From the NCBI GenBank assembly GCA_009760885.1, contig CM019716.1:4874438-4938437 (forward strand): a stretch of 64,000 nt of DNA. Direction: 5' to 3'. Below, piece by piece: positions 22,241 through 34,481 of the stretch (the stretch's first letter is position 1; the number at the start of each line of letters is the position of its first letter). A program made the position numbers and the translations under genes. The DNA comes from Achatina immaculata. Lineage: Eukaryota; Mollusca; Gastropoda; Stylommatophora; Achatinidae. The notes under the pieces were generated by a model that saw only the letters and a list, made by a program, of their open reading frames with translations, did not search any database and was not told the origin of the DNA.

Positions 22241-23399
22241 ATTAACCAGTCTAACCAGGACAGGGCAAAATACTAACCACGTCATCGTGGATGCGTATAT
22301 TCACATCCAAGCAAAGGAGTTGCCTAAGCGATAGGCTGATTACCTCACATGCGTAATCACAGGACATAACTCTCACCCCCCTGCCCTGCTCCCCGTTAAT
22401 CCAGCTATAAAATGAATACCCGACACGCCTGACTAGGAAAATCTGCCCGTAATATCTGATGCTGTCTTCTGCAAGACACGACCACGAATGCATGAAGCAT
22501 ATAAAGAAGTGAATACATGCGACTCTGATCGAAGATACACAGGTGGAACATAAACCTACTAAAATATTCCAAGTTACTTCCGAACTATACTCAAAAGATT
22601 TTTAAAGTTTCCCACAGCTTCCATATTTCTATCCCATCATCCCCCCCCCAACCACCCACGTGACCAAGCGGGAGTGCCAGGTCGTCCAAGTCTCCGCGTC
22701 CAAACTTGAGTTCTGAGCACTTCCGGTCTAATTTCCGCGGACAGTCATGAGTCTCAGACACTGTCACATGTTCCTTTGTCATTTTCGACTAACGACCCCC
22801 CCCTCCCCCCTTCTTGCCCCACCAAAACTTTGACGACCTTCCTCTGGCAGGGTGAAGTGTGTGAATCATCTTCTCTTTCTTCAGCAAGTTCCAGACTTGA
22901 GACAAAGACAGGCCATTAATCATTTGCAGGACATCTGATCGGGTGACCAGATGAAAGGAAAGTCTGAAGTTTGGCTCATGAGCTTCTCCCCGTTCTCCAC
23001 TCGCCAGCGAAGCTTCATGCAAGCAAACAATAAACATATCCTTGTGGCTAATGATGATAATGTAGATACAACTGAAGATTTAGAAAGCATGAGAAATCAA
23101 CGTACACATCTTGAGTATACAAGTAAAGCTTGAAAGGAGGGGGTGGAGTAAGAAAAGAAACAAATGACAAAAACATGACAGCGGAGTAAACTCAAGGATA
23201 GGAATATCAAAACAATGACGTGGATATAAAGAAACGAAACAAAATGTACAAGACACTGAAGAACAAAATAACAGTAAACATACAATCAAGTATGTACAAC
23301 AAGTGATGTCTAGTTACACAAACTGACTTGAGGATTTGTCTCCCGTCTAAAACAGAAGATTAGGGTTATGAAAACTAAAATAAATAGGCGTCACAACAG
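22241..23399. other. No gene recognised
   Basis: Non-repetitive sequence with two poly-C patches (near 22640 and 22797). No coding frame with domain support. Confidence 0.4.
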
Positions 23400-23620
23400 A
23401 TTTACTAGAATAAATAGACGTCATAACAGATTTACAATGTTGTTTATGTCATACTAGTCATTTACAATGGTGCTGTTTGTGTGATATTAGTACTTACAAT
23501 GATGTTTCTTGTGTGATATTAGTATTTAGAATGTTCCCTGTGTGATATTAGTATTTACAACGATGCTCTTTGTGTGATACTGGTATTTACAATGATGTTA
23601 TTTGTATAATACTAACAAGT
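23400..23620 (+). repeat. Degenerate ~40-bp minisatellite
   Basis: Blocks TATTTACAATGATG, TTTGTGTGATATTAG recur five or six times with substitutions. Confidence 0.7.
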
Positions 23621-25154
23621 ATATCACAAATGCAGATGTTCATACTACATTAGTAAATGCATACATCACACATCACATAATGTTATGTGCAAGTAAAAAA
23701 AGTGATATTTTATTTATTTAAAGTTCATTTTTAAAAAAATCTTTCTTCAATATGAAGACTTTTCTTTTTCTTCACACACCGCCATAAAGTAGTAACAATT
23801 CACTTCCTCTGATGCAAACACGTTGACAAGACTAAACACTTGTGACAGAAAAATTACCACTACGTGATGGAAAGAGAGAAAAAAAGAAAGAAAGAAGAAA
23901 GGAAGAAAGATCATACAAGAAAACGAGATTTAAAAAACATAAAAGCAAAATCCTGAACAAGGAGAGATAAAAGAAACAAAAGAAATAATAACAGAAAGAA
24001 ACAGAAACAGCGGAAATGAAAAGAAAAAAAATATATCTGAGGAAATAAAACAATAACTGGAACTGACATTCACTAGAGCACAGCAAAATGTAATAAGTGA
24101 CACATGAAAACATTGTAACTAACACAACATAAGAAAGCAGCAACTCAACTCTCAAATAACAACATTTTATTACGCCAAAATAAACGTGGAGAACACACGC
24201 CCCCTTATCATCATCATCTCAAAACAAGGAGCAAAACGTCTGCATCTAAAAAAGTGAAAACACAGAAAATAAGGAACAAATTGACTAAAATTCTGCAGAA
24301 ATATTCTGCTTATATCATGTTCACATCTGGCACTGCTACGCCAAACGGGCGTTCGCTGCATAGCTACTATTTTCAAATCAAGAAATTCACGGCGGGGGAC
24401 AGAAACATCATAAACCACAATGAATATAAAAACAACTTTATTTCTTCAGAGACATTGCTCAAATGAGATTGTTAAATATCAAATGCAAATATAAAAACTA
24501 TTTCGGGAAAAAAAACCGAAACAAAACAACATGGAAACCAGGCCTTGACCTTTCATTAACATGCAATGTGTTGTGTGATGCGGTGAAAGTCCGTCTGGCT
24601 GACTGCTGCTGTCTGACAGCTGCCAAATGCTGCAGGTCCGTGACCGCGCTGGACGCTGACATTGACTGTGATGTATGTACAGCGGGCGGTAGCGAGCCTG
24701 GGTGATGAATGGACAAGACATTGTTTGTGAGCAAACTGCATGCAGACATCAATCACAGCACCCCATGCGTTAAAAAACATCAACATCATTTCAATGGATG
24801 GGAAGTACTGTGGACTCGCCAATTCTAACATAACCTGCACAATTAGCACAGAAAAGCGCTAGTTCTTTTTTTTTTTCCTTCCTTTAAATTTCAAGGCCTT
24901 CCCCAACAGCAGCAACGCTGTCCTGTAAACACATACTCATTCTCTAGACATCCACATGCAACCAAACACCCACACTAACACAAACACCCATACTAAGATA
25001 AAAGATCTTGCCCAAGCCCCCCACACTTTCTCTCTCTCTGAACGATTGAGAGGGGCATGGCACAGAATGCGTTGGAAAGTTGTCTGAAGTTAGTGAATTT
25101 CTAAACAAAAACAATTCAAGGAAAAAAAAACTCTAACAGGAGAAGCTAACCTAC
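23621..25154. other. No gene recognised; purine-rich tract at 23865-24060
   Basis: Contains an A/G-rich GAAA-type region and otherwise unique sequence. The block 24540-24850 is higher in complexity but has no ORF with splice context that I can defend. Confidence 0.4.
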
Positions 25155-25692
25155 ACCATCAAACATAAACAACTTCTCTAGAAAACAGTACAATCAATCA
25201 AACATAAACAACTGCTCTAGAAAACAGTACAATCAATCAAACATAAACATCTGCTCTAGAAAACAGTACAATCAATCAAACATAAACAACTGCTCTAGAA
25301 AACAGTACAATCGATCAAACATAAACAACTTCTCTAGAAAACAGTACACTCAATCAAACATAAACAACTGTTCTAGAAAACCGTACAATCAATCAAACAT
25401 AAACAACTGCTCTAGAAAACAGTACAATCAATCAAACATATCTCTAGAAAACAGTACAATCAATCAAACATAAACAACTGCTCTAGAAAACAGTACAATC
25501 AATCAAACATAAACAACTGCTCTAGAAAACTGTACAATCAATCAAACATAAACTTCTCTAGAAAACAGTACACTCAATCAAACAAAAACAACTGCTATAG
25601 AAAACTGTACAATCAATCAAACATAAACAATTTCTCTAGAAAACTGTACAATCAATCAAACATAAACAACTGCTCTAGAAAACAGTACAATC
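25155..25692 (+). repeat. 39-bp minisatellite, ~14 copies
   Basis: Unit CAATCAATCAAACATAAACA plus ACTGCTCTAGAAAACAGTA. Some units lack 6-10 bp after AAACATA. Confidence 0.95.
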
Positions 25693-26216
25693 ACGGATGC
25701 TACAAAAGAAAAGAAAAAAATCAAGTGAAGTCAAGAGAAAGAAAAGCAAATTTTTTTAAAAGTGATAAGTATAAACAAGAAGTGAAGGTGGTAAACAGTA
25801 TCACTTTCACTAATTACAAAATGTAGATCACTATGCTGTATTATACTTATCCAGTTATGTATTATTCTGCACGTATATGGGACGATATAGCTATGAACTT
25901 GAGATAACCCATGTTAAACAAATCTAATAGTTTTTTCGTGGCCCTAAATTACTTGTCATTTCAATCTTTCTGAAAGTGAAAACTTTTTTTTAAAACGTTT
26001 TTCACATCCTGACACTTCTACCTGACGAAAAACAGCAAAACTATGCTCACTTCACATCAACATCAAGTTCACTTTACAGTTAGACATTCCTTGACGACAA
26101 ACAACAAGTTCAGTTCACATCTAGACATAATGAGAAAAACTAACAAGTGCAGAAATCCACAATGTAAACAGCCAAGTATGACTGATCTAAACAGTATAAA
26201 GTGCACAAAACAAGGC
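25693..26216. other. No gene recognised
   Basis: Unique AT-rich spacer between two arrays. Confidence 0.4.
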
Positions 26217-26706
26217 AGGAAAGTAAGAGTATTTCAGGTCTTACTTCAATAAAGTGTAAAGATAAAAACACAAAGATAAAAACACAAAGAAAGTAAGAGC
26301 ATTTCAGGTGTTACTTCAATAAAGTGTTCAGATAAAAACACAAAGATAAAAACACAAAGAAAGTAAGAGTATTTCAGGTGTTACTTCAATAAAGTGTTCA
26401 GATAAAAACACAAAGAAAGTAAGAGTATTTCAGGTGTTACTTCAATAAAGTGTTCAGATAAAAACACAAAGAAAGTAAGAGCATTTCAGGTGTTACTTCA
26501 ACAAAGTGTTCAGATAAAAAACACAAAGAAAGTAAGAGCATTTCAGGTGTTACTTCAATAAAGTGTTCAGATAAAAAACACAAAGAAAGTAAGAGCATTT
26601 CAGGTGTTACTTCAACAAAGTGTTCAGATAAAAAACACAAAGAAAGTAAGAGCATTTCAGGTGTGACTTCAATAAAGTGTTCAGATAAAAAACACAAAGA
26701 AAGTAA
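26217..26706 (+). repeat. 57-bp minisatellite, ~8.5 copies
   Basis: Unit AAAGTAAGAGCATTTCAGGT plus GTTACTTCAATAAAGTGTTC and AGATAAAAAACACAAAG. Left-hand copies have an extra AGATAAAAACACAA block. Artefactual ORF on the minus strand. Confidence 0.95.
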
Positions 26707-27042
26707 GTGCTTCAATGCTTACCTCAAACACAAGCCGCCCGTCCTATTTGTAGACAAAGTTAAATCTGAAACAAAGTCAAATCAAATCATCACGTGACAG
26801 CAACACAATGGTCATTGGGTCAAGGCGCAGAACTGACCAGGTCAAGACAGCATCCACAGGGGCAGCCATCAAAACCAGGTCAATGAATATCAACTTTAAG
26901 TGTCTGTGCACGCTTCATCTACCAGCGTCGTCACAGGTCTACATCAACAATAGATCATGCTGATGAAAATGAGATATGATGATAAGACAACGGATAAAAT
27001 ACAATGGGGAATATGAGTGATCTGAACGGATTTAGACAAATT
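26707..27042. other. Spacer, no gene recognised
   Basis: Unique sequence; nothing supported. Confidence 0.4.
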
Positions 27043-27396
27043 CATGATATGGGGTCCTCAGTTATAAAAACTCAGCTTGTTCATGATATGGGGTCCTCAG
27101 TTATAAAAACTCAGCTTGTTCATGATATGGGGTCCCCAGTTATAAAAACTCAGCTTGTTCATGATATGGGGTCCCCAGTTATAAAAACTCAGCTTGTTCA
27201 TGATATGGGGTCCTCAGTTATAAAAACTCAGCTTGTTCATGATATGGGGTCCCCAGTTATAAAAACTCAGCTTGTTCATGATATGGGGTCCCCAGTTATA
27301 AAAACTCAGCTTGTTCATGATATGGGGTCCCCAGTTACAAAAACTCAGCTTGTTCATGATATGGGGTCCTCAGTTATCATGATATGGGATACTCAG
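27043..27396 (+). repeat. 39-bp minisatellite, 9 copies
   Basis: Unit TTCATGATATGGGGTCCCCA plus GTTATAAAAACTCAGCTTG. Copies differ mainly by GTCCTCA versus GTCCCCA. Confidence 0.95.
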
Positions 27397-27682
27397 TGAT
27401 AAAATGATAAAAATTGAGCTAGTTCATGACGTGGGATACCATGGGGTAGAAAGTGTTCTTCACAACATTATGTGTCAACAGGGAAAAACTCGCAGAAAGA
27501 CACTTGTTTTCTTGCATAGCACGGAGTGAGCCCTGACACGCTGCACTTGTTGGTGTGGCATACCTCTGCTCAGATTCTGATCAGGCTGTGATAAGCCTGC
27601 GATATACAAGTCAGAGATGACTATCCCTATCTACACCAAGCAAACTTCACAAAACAAGATAGTGATCTTTCCATTACCCATC

Positions 27683-28030
27683 ACAGTCTTTATTACTAAT
27701 TACAGTCTTTGTACACAGAACTAAATCAGTCTTTGTATACAGAAATAAATCACAGTCTTTGTATACAGAACTAAATCACAGTCTTTGTATACAGAAATAA
27801 ATCACAGTCTTTGTATACAGAACTAAATCACAGTCTTTGTACACAGAACTAAATCACAGTCTTTGTATACAGAACTAAATCACAGTCTTTGTATACAGAA
27901 CTAAATCACAGTCTTTGTATACAGAACTAAATCACAGTCTTTGTACACAGAACTAAATCACAGTCTTTGTATACAGAACTAAATCACAGTCTTTGTATAC
28001 AGAAATAAATCACAGTCTTTGTATACATAA
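27683..28030 (+). repeat. 26-bp minisatellite, ~13 copies
   Basis: Unit CAGTCTTTGTATACAGAACT plus AAATCA, with TACACAG and GAAATAA variants. Confidence 0.95.
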
Positions 28031-28788
28031 CTAAGGACGACGGTCTATAATATTAAAGTTCACAAAGACAGACTGTGCAGGCAAAATCTTACAGGGAATC
28101 AAGGACCATACTGTGTACTACATGTGGCGTAGAGGAAGTTGTTGGTATGCCAGCCCTTTACTGCCGACTCTGTCTTACATAAAGCTACATTTCTAAAGAG
28201 CTGACTCTCATAAAAACACATTATATGCACATTTTTACCGACTAAGATTCCACAACTACTTCTGATTCCAAATCCACGGCCAGTGTGAAGAAAGAGTATG
28301 ATAAAAGCTCCAGAGATAAGAGGAGAGTGTGGGGAGTCTAGGGGAGATATATATAGAGAGAGAAAGAATGTTTGTATGTGTGGGAGAGAAATAATGTATG
28401 TGTATGTCAGAGACTATGAGAGAGTGAGAGAGAGATAAGAGGGGAGTGGGGAAGAGAGAAGACAGAGAGAGAAAGAGAGAGAGAGGAGGAGGATCTATGA
28501 CAAGCAGGTATGAAAAGATCCGTCCAAATACATGAAAGAGAAACTCTTAATTTCTCGACACAAGTGACCGGGGTCAAACTTTGCACACGAACAAAGGGAA
28601 GATCAGAGGGACAGGATGCCCGTCTGTACACTGACCTGTGCACGTGCTCAACCCGCTGACAGAAGGTAGAAAGCCAGGACATTCAACTCAAGCACTCACG
28701 AGCACACAAACAATGCTACAAAACACTTCTCTCTTTTTTTACCTGTTCGCAAGTAAATGCAGCGTGGGGACTTTCTTACATGCCGGCT
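28031..28788. other. No gene recognised; (GA)n tract
   Basis: GA-rich low-complexity DNA at about 28350-28495; the rest is unique. Confidence 0.5.
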
Positions 28789-28970
28789 GGTCCAAACAAC
28801 TGTGCTAACTTTCGGTACCACCAGAACAAACAACTGTGCTAACTTTCGGTACCACCAGAACAAACAACTGTGCTAACTTTCGGTACCACCAGAACAAACA
28901 ACTGTGCTAACTTTCGGTACCACCAGAACAAACAACTATGCTAACTTTCGGTACCACCAGAACAAACAAC
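28789..28970 (+). repeat. 34-bp minisatellite, ~5 copies
   Basis: Unit AACAAACAACTGTGCTAACT plus TTCGGTACCACCAG, almost perfect. Confidence 0.95.
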
Positions 28971-29404
28971 TGTACCACTTGTACCATTTGTACCACCTGC
29001 GTAGACAGCCACTCTCTTCAATATATCATCTTCTTCTGTTTGTACAAGCAGTTTTTAACTATTCAGATTTCTATACAGCACAAGCCTAATTGTGAATGAA
29101 GTCACGGACAGCATCATGACATCCTGGCAAATGATACAGGCTTAGAAGAAAGAAGGGGGGAGACAATGTTTTCTCCACATTAGCCAGGACTGTTTTCTGT
29201 GCAGGAATTTAGCGTAATCAATGGCTGCTTCAAAACTAATATCTGCCATTTCCAAATACTTGATACCAACATGACTACACCCATCTGCTACCAATAACAG
29301 AGCTAACAAAAATGAAAACCGTTTCCATTGTTTGAACGATCTCTAACTTACAAAGTGTGACAATATAACAGTCTCTAGCTGGAGTAGTCTTGATCAGCAA
29401 CTGG
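28971..29404. other. No gene recognised
   Basis: Unique sequence between arrays; no supported feature. Confidence 0.4.
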
Positions 29405-29575
29405 TAAATTGTCTCATGAAAACATCTATCTCACGAAGACAAATGTCTCATGAAGACATTTATCTCACGAAGACAAATGTCTCATGAAGACATCTATCTC
29501 ACGAAGACAACTGTCTCATGAAGACATCTATCTCACGAAGACAACTGTCTCACGAAGACAAGTGTCTCAAAAATG
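29405..29575 (+). repeat. ~34-bp minisatellite
   Basis: Alternating CTCATGAAGACATCTATCTC and ACGAAGACAA(A/C)TGT blocks, about five copies. The two halves are themselves related (TCTCA-GAAGACA). Confidence 0.85.
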
Positions 29576-29744
29576 CAGCTCCTCCCCATAACGGCCGCTG
29601 ATGACAATATCCTGTGTGTGACTGCACACATCTTTCACACACATGTCCGTGTATCTTCACAGCACTAAACTTTCAGGACTTGAGACAGGCCGTGGTCGAG
29701 TCCACGTCAGCTCTGTGGAGATCAGCAAAGTTGTATCTAACCTA

Positions 29745-30148
29745 TTGGAGTAGTAGACAGCGGGACTTGCTACAGCTGGGACGCTCTGTGAAGTAGCAGA
29801 TTGTGGGACTTGCTATAGCTAGGACGTTCTGTGAAGTAGAAGATAGTGGGACTTGCTACAGTTGGGACGTTATGTGAAGTAGCAGATAGTGGGACTTGCT
29901 ATAGCTAGGACGTTCTGTGAAGTAGAAGATAGTGGGACTTGCTACAGTTGGGACGTTATGTGAAGAAGCAGATAGTGGGACTTGCTATAGCTAGGACGTT
30001 CTGTGAAGTAGCAGATAGTGGGACTTGCTACAGTTGGGACGTTATGTGAAGTAGCAGATAGTGGGACTTGCTATAGCTAGGACGTTCTGTGAAGTAGAAG
30101 ATAGTGGGACTTGCTACAGTTGGGACGTTATTTGAAGTAGCAGATAGT
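29745..30148 (+). repeat. 43-bp minisatellite with 86-bp higher-order repeat
   Basis: Two monomer types strictly alternate: one has GCTACAGTTGGGACGTTATG, the other GCTATAGCTAGGACGTTCTG. About 9.4 monomers. The right edge directly joins the truncated 3' side of LINE E at ~30149. Confidence 0.95.
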
Positions 30149-30421
30149 GGATATTACATTCGAATTGAACAGTCTTAACTTGGTTTTTGTGCTTATAACT
30201 TTTGAATTCCATATGTTCTCAAGATTCTTGAAGATTGATGCTGCTTTTGCAATTCTGATCCTAACTTCCTTTCTAGTGTCACCATCCTGGTCTATGTAGC
30301 TGCCAAGGTGTGCAAATTGATTGACTTCTTCAATATCTGTCCCTTCTATGTGTATTTTTCCATTTTGATTGAGAGGAATTTTCATTATTTTTGTTTTGTC
30401 CTTGTTAATGTCAAGTCCCAT
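30128..30421 (-). pseudogene. LINE E post-RT fragment
   Basis: Continuation after the frameshift: 'MGLDINKDKTKIMKI', 'VNQFAHLGSYIDQDGDT' and 'TKLRLFNSNVIS'. The last six or so codons come from the neighbouring tandem repeat, marking the truncation junction. Confidence 0.82.
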
Positions 30422-31555
30422 TTTGCTAGCCAGTGAAGACAGGCTATCTGTTTTTTTCTTGCATGGAATTCACATTATTACTGATAAGAGTTATGTCATC
30501 AGCAAAATCAAGGTCTTCTAGTTGAGTCCCATGTACCCAGTCAATACCTGTGTTACTTGTGCAGCATTTTTTCATTATGAAGTCTATTGTAATTCCAAAA
30601 AGTAAAGGAGACTGTATACATCTTTGTTTCATGCCTGTTTCAATCTGGAACCATTCACTCATCCCTTCTTCTGTCTTGACTGCACAAACATATCCATTGT
30701 ATAAGTCCTTAATGATGCTGACAATTTTAGATGGTATTCCATATAGACATAAAATTCTCCTTAATAAATCTCTGTGTATGCTATCAAATGCCTTTTTAAA
30801 ATCTATGAAGTTCAGTATTAATAGTTTCTGCTTTTCAATATGTTCTTCAAGTATTATTCTGAGAGTAAAGATCTGGTCGAGACAGCTTCTCCCTTTTCTA
30901 AATCCTGCTTGTTCTTCTCTCATTGCAGTATCCACTATATCTTTGAGTCTATTCAAAATGACCTTGCAAAATACTTTGGACACAACTGATATTAAGGTTA
31001 CTCCTCTCCAGTTGTTACAGTCACTAATGTTGCCCTTTTTTGGTATTTTAACAATGATTCCTTTCTTCCAAATAGAAGGGACCTTTTCTTCTTTCCAAAT
31101 CTTGTTAAACATTCTCTGTAGTTGTCTCATGTTGTCACTATTGATAGCTTTTAGCATTTCGGCTGTTATTTCATCTTCACCTGCAGCTTTGTTGTTAGCC
31201 ATTAAATTCACTGCTGTTTCAATTTCATGCAATTTAATTTCATCTAGGTTGACATTTAGTTGTGGGGCTGGTAAGTCACTTTCAAGGTTTAGCAATTCTT
31301 TTGGGTGTGGTCGATTAAGTATTTCTTGGAAGTGTTCAGCCAATCTTTGCTTTTGATCTTTATTTGATGTTAATAGGGTTCCAGTTTTGCTAAGGATTGG
31401 TCTTTCTTTAGATGTAATAGTACCTGTTAGCCTTTTTTGTATGTTGTATAAAGTTTTGCTGTCTCCTGTTTTTGCTGCTTTTTCTGCCTCTTTCGCCATA
31501 TTGTCTATGTATTCTCTTTTATCCGTTCTGGCTGAACTTTTTACTTTCTTTCACT
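30149..31555 (-). mobile_element. LINE family E (RTE-like), both ends missing
   Basis: Minus-strand LINE fragment covering the EN-RT linker and reverse transcriptase. It lacks the endonuclease (upstream side ends near 31555) and the C-terminal region after 'LRLFNSNVI' (cut at ~30149, where the 43-bp array starts). No target-site duplication or 3' tail is visible, so it was truncated by rearrangement rather than only by incomplete reverse transcription. Confidence 0.87.
30444..31499 (-). pseudogene. LINE E reverse transcriptase
   Basis: 351-codon frame. Motifs in order: 'NNKAAGEDEITAEML', 'IPKKGNISDCNNWRGVTL', 'EEQAGFRKGRSCLDQIF', 'NFIDFKKAFDSIHRD' with the first catalytic Asp, 'GMKQRCIQSPLLFGI' (usually KQGC; Gly to Arg here) and an intact LDFADD catalytic box near its 3' end. 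The frame is open upstream of the first Met to about 31545. It is lost at a seven-base A run near 30456, typical of a homopolymer indel. Related to family B by its FRKGRSC and DFADD context. Confidence 0.87.
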
Positions 31556-31619
31556 ATTAGTACAGGCCGTAATTTCTGGGGGAAACTGATAAGATCAGCT
31601 GTCAGTGCAAAGAACCAGG

Positions 31620-31962
31620 GGATGCCACAATACGCTGTAACGTTGGATTAGGATACCACAAGAGGTTGTAACGTTGGACTAGGATACCACAAGAGGTTGT
31701 AACGTTGGACTAGGATACCACAAGAGGTTGTAACGTTGGACTAGGATACCACAAGAGGTTGTAACCTTGGACTAGGATACCACAAGAGGTTGTAACCTTG
31801 GACTAGGATACCACAAGAGGTTGTAACCTTGGACTAGGATACCACAATAAGCTGTAACGCTGGACTAGGATACCACAAGAGGTTGTAACCTTGGACTAGG
31901 ATACCACAATAAGCTGTAACGCTGGACTAGGATACCACAATAGACTGTAACGTTGGACTAAC
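31620..31962 (+). repeat. 31-bp minisatellite, ~11 copies
   Basis: Unit ACCACAAGAGGTTGTAACGT plus TGGACTAGGAT. Variants: AATAAGCTG and AACCTTGG. Confidence 0.95.
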
Positions 31963-32819
31963 ACGCAGAAAATATAACCGGAAGGCCATAATACTGAAAA
32001 TACAAGCAGGAAATAGAACCGCAAGCCGTGTCCTTGAACAGACAAGCACACAAAACCACGGCAAGCAGTAACTTTACCAGATCAGATCAGATTTCCTCAG
32101 TCACTCTTCACCAACTCTGTCCTGCGTTCATATTCATCCCCTCCCCTCCCGAATAGTCCGACGACAAGCCTTTGATATCCACCTGAATACCAGTCGGTAA
32201 CAACTGCGCACCAAGCACCTACGCAAAGGGTCAAAGGTTGCGAGGTCAGGCGGCTGGTACCGGTGACGAAAGCGGGTCGCGCGTGCGGACCACCTGTTTC
32301 GGATTGAACAACCAATAAAAGTTGTGTCGCGTGCCGCATTTACTGATCGCTTTCTTACCCCCCCCCCCCCACACACACACACAAAAGTTTTCATTTACCT
32401 GCGACCGGGAGAGAGGGGTGTATGACGCCCTCCTGTGGGCCACCATCATATCTACGGAATGGAGCGAAAACTCAAAGCAGAAATATGAACAAACGTTCCT
32501 TTATTCAGAAAGAGGACAACTTGGCGCCATCTTGATAGAAGGAACCAGAAGGTACAAAGACAACCAACAAAAGCTTTGGTGGTATGTATGCTGTGCCTGG
32601 ACAAGGAGGCCAGATCTAGACTGAGTATCCTCCATGATTCATTGCTACAATCTCCATGTAAGAAACCTTGCTTCTGTTCAGCTGGGAGTTAACAGAAGTA
32701 TCCTAACATACAATCGTCCCCAAAATTCGATACGACACACGCTATTCACCACAGAATCAGCTACTAGGCACCACAACAATGCGACAAGTTCATGATAAAT
32801 AAACTTACAAACAAATTCA
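31963..32819. other. No supported gene
   Basis: Unique sequence with poly-C next to (CA)n at 32358-32383. Short minus-strand frames at 32097-32449 overlap each other without domain evidence. Confidence 0.4.
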
Positions 32820-33515
32820 TAATTAAAAACACTACCAATATAAACAACACGTATAAACAGGCCATCAATATAAACATATAAGCAGGCCACCAATATAAAC
32901 ATATATAAACAGACCACCAAGAGAAACATAAAAAGACCACCTACAGAAACAAACATAAATTGTCAATAGAAACACACACACAAACACACCACTAATAGAA
33001 ACACACACAAACACACAACTAATAGAAACACACACAAACACACAACTAATAGAAACACACACAAACACACCACTAATAGAAACACACATAAACACACAAC
33101 TAATAGAAACACAAATAAACACACAACTAATAGAAACACACACAAACACACCACTAATAGAAACACACATAAACACACAACTAATAGAAACACACATAAA
33201 CACACAAATAATAGAAACACACACAAATAATAGAAACACACACAAACACACAACTAATAGAAACACACAACTAATAGAAACACACAACTAATAGAAACAC
33301 ACACAAACACACAACTAATAGAAACACACACAAACACACAACTAATAGAAACACACACAAACACACAACTAATAGAAACACACACAAACACACCACTAAT
33401 AGAAACACACATAAACACACCAACAATATAAACACAAAAACAAACCACAAATAGAAACATACAAACAGACCGTCAATACAACCACACATAAACAGACCGC
33501 CTATAGAAACACACA
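32820..33515 (+). repeat. 27-bp AC-rich minisatellite, ~20 copies
   Basis: Core unit AACACACAACTAATAGAAAC plus ACACACA. Edges are degenerate. Contains nested (CA)n. Minus-strand hydrophobic cysteine-rich ORFs are array artefacts. Confidence 0.93.
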
Positions 33516-34299
33516 TAAAGGCAAAAGGTCGTTTTCAGTGTATTCTCTCTTGAAGGTTTGATGAGAAATCTTCTCTGTTCTCATATTTGACATAGCTAAG
33601 AATTCAAAGTCGCTTCTCAATGAGTGAAAGCAAACAAAGAGACGTCAAGTTAAGCTTCTCAACGTGTGGAAACAACAAAGAGACGTCAAGTCTATCCTCG
33701 TGCTTCGGTCAGATCACGTATGACGACAAACTCTCGACATTTCCTCAGAGAAACACACGGAGAAAGCACACAGATGAGGCGTGAACGAAGAATCCCTGAA
33801 AAAAAAAGGTATATAAAACGTTTTAAAAAAAAAGAACTACTAAACAACGAAACATGTCCTTTACTTCCCTGTGCTGATAGGAGTAGCTTGATCTAACCCA
33901 ACTTTCTCTTAGCACTGACAAGAATCTGATGAAAGCAGCTTGATCTAACCCAACTTTCTCTTAGCACTGACAAGAATCTGATGAAAGCAGCTCAGACACG
34001 CCCCAATTTCAGACACTGGACAGAGAGCTACTGCTTCTAATAAGGGCACTGCCGGGCATTTGTAGAACATATCTACAGCAATAATAACAACACATTAATT
34101 CTGCGCGAAAGCTGTGGAGTACAGTGTGACGGTAACGCCTGCTGTTCTTGGTATCAGCTGCAAACAAGCTAGACCAACATGGACAGACAGAACACTTGGC
34201 GCCAGCCAAACCCCAAGAATGGATATATTTATGTAGCATTCAGTCGTATTTGAAAGCTGGCAAACTTCATCTGATGTTCCCGCCGAACTTGTCCTGGTC
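33516..34299. other. No gene; two short tandem duplications
   Basis: A ~40-bp duplication containing CAAAGAGACGTCAAGT near 33637 and 33675. A near-perfect duplication of 52-53 bp, starting GCTTGATCTAACCCAACTTT, near 33888 and 33940. Confidence 0.6.
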
Positions 34300-34307
34300 A
34301 TGACTCC

Positions 34308-34481
34308 TTACCTGTCCGTCTGGCGACCCTCGTTCGGGAATATCTTGGCACACTTGAGAACAAAATGGCACCTCTTGTCCCCGCCTCTTGTCTTGACCTT
34401 TATCAACTTGTATCACGACCTCTGACCCTAGATCAGCTGCGCCGCCTTAAGGAAAACGCCGACGAGACAGACTGTTTCCGG
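34308..34481 (+). CDS. Candidate host exon ending at a splice donor
   Basis: An open frame of high-complexity protein runs from about 34308 and ends with Cys-Phe-Arg immediately before GGTAAGTG (GT at 34482-34483), a near-ideal donor. It includes the residues 'LVPASCLDLYQLV' and 'TLDQLRRLKENADE', not repeat-like. An internal ATG lies at 34365. No acceptor is assigned and I do not recognise the family. The frame also stays open past the donor to 34562, so this is suggestive only. It could be chance. Confidence 0.3.

Noticed and set aside
32865..33516. Hydrophobic cysteine/valine-rich minus ORFs resembling membrane proteins
   Set aside because: Direct translation of the AC-rich 27-bp array in several frames.
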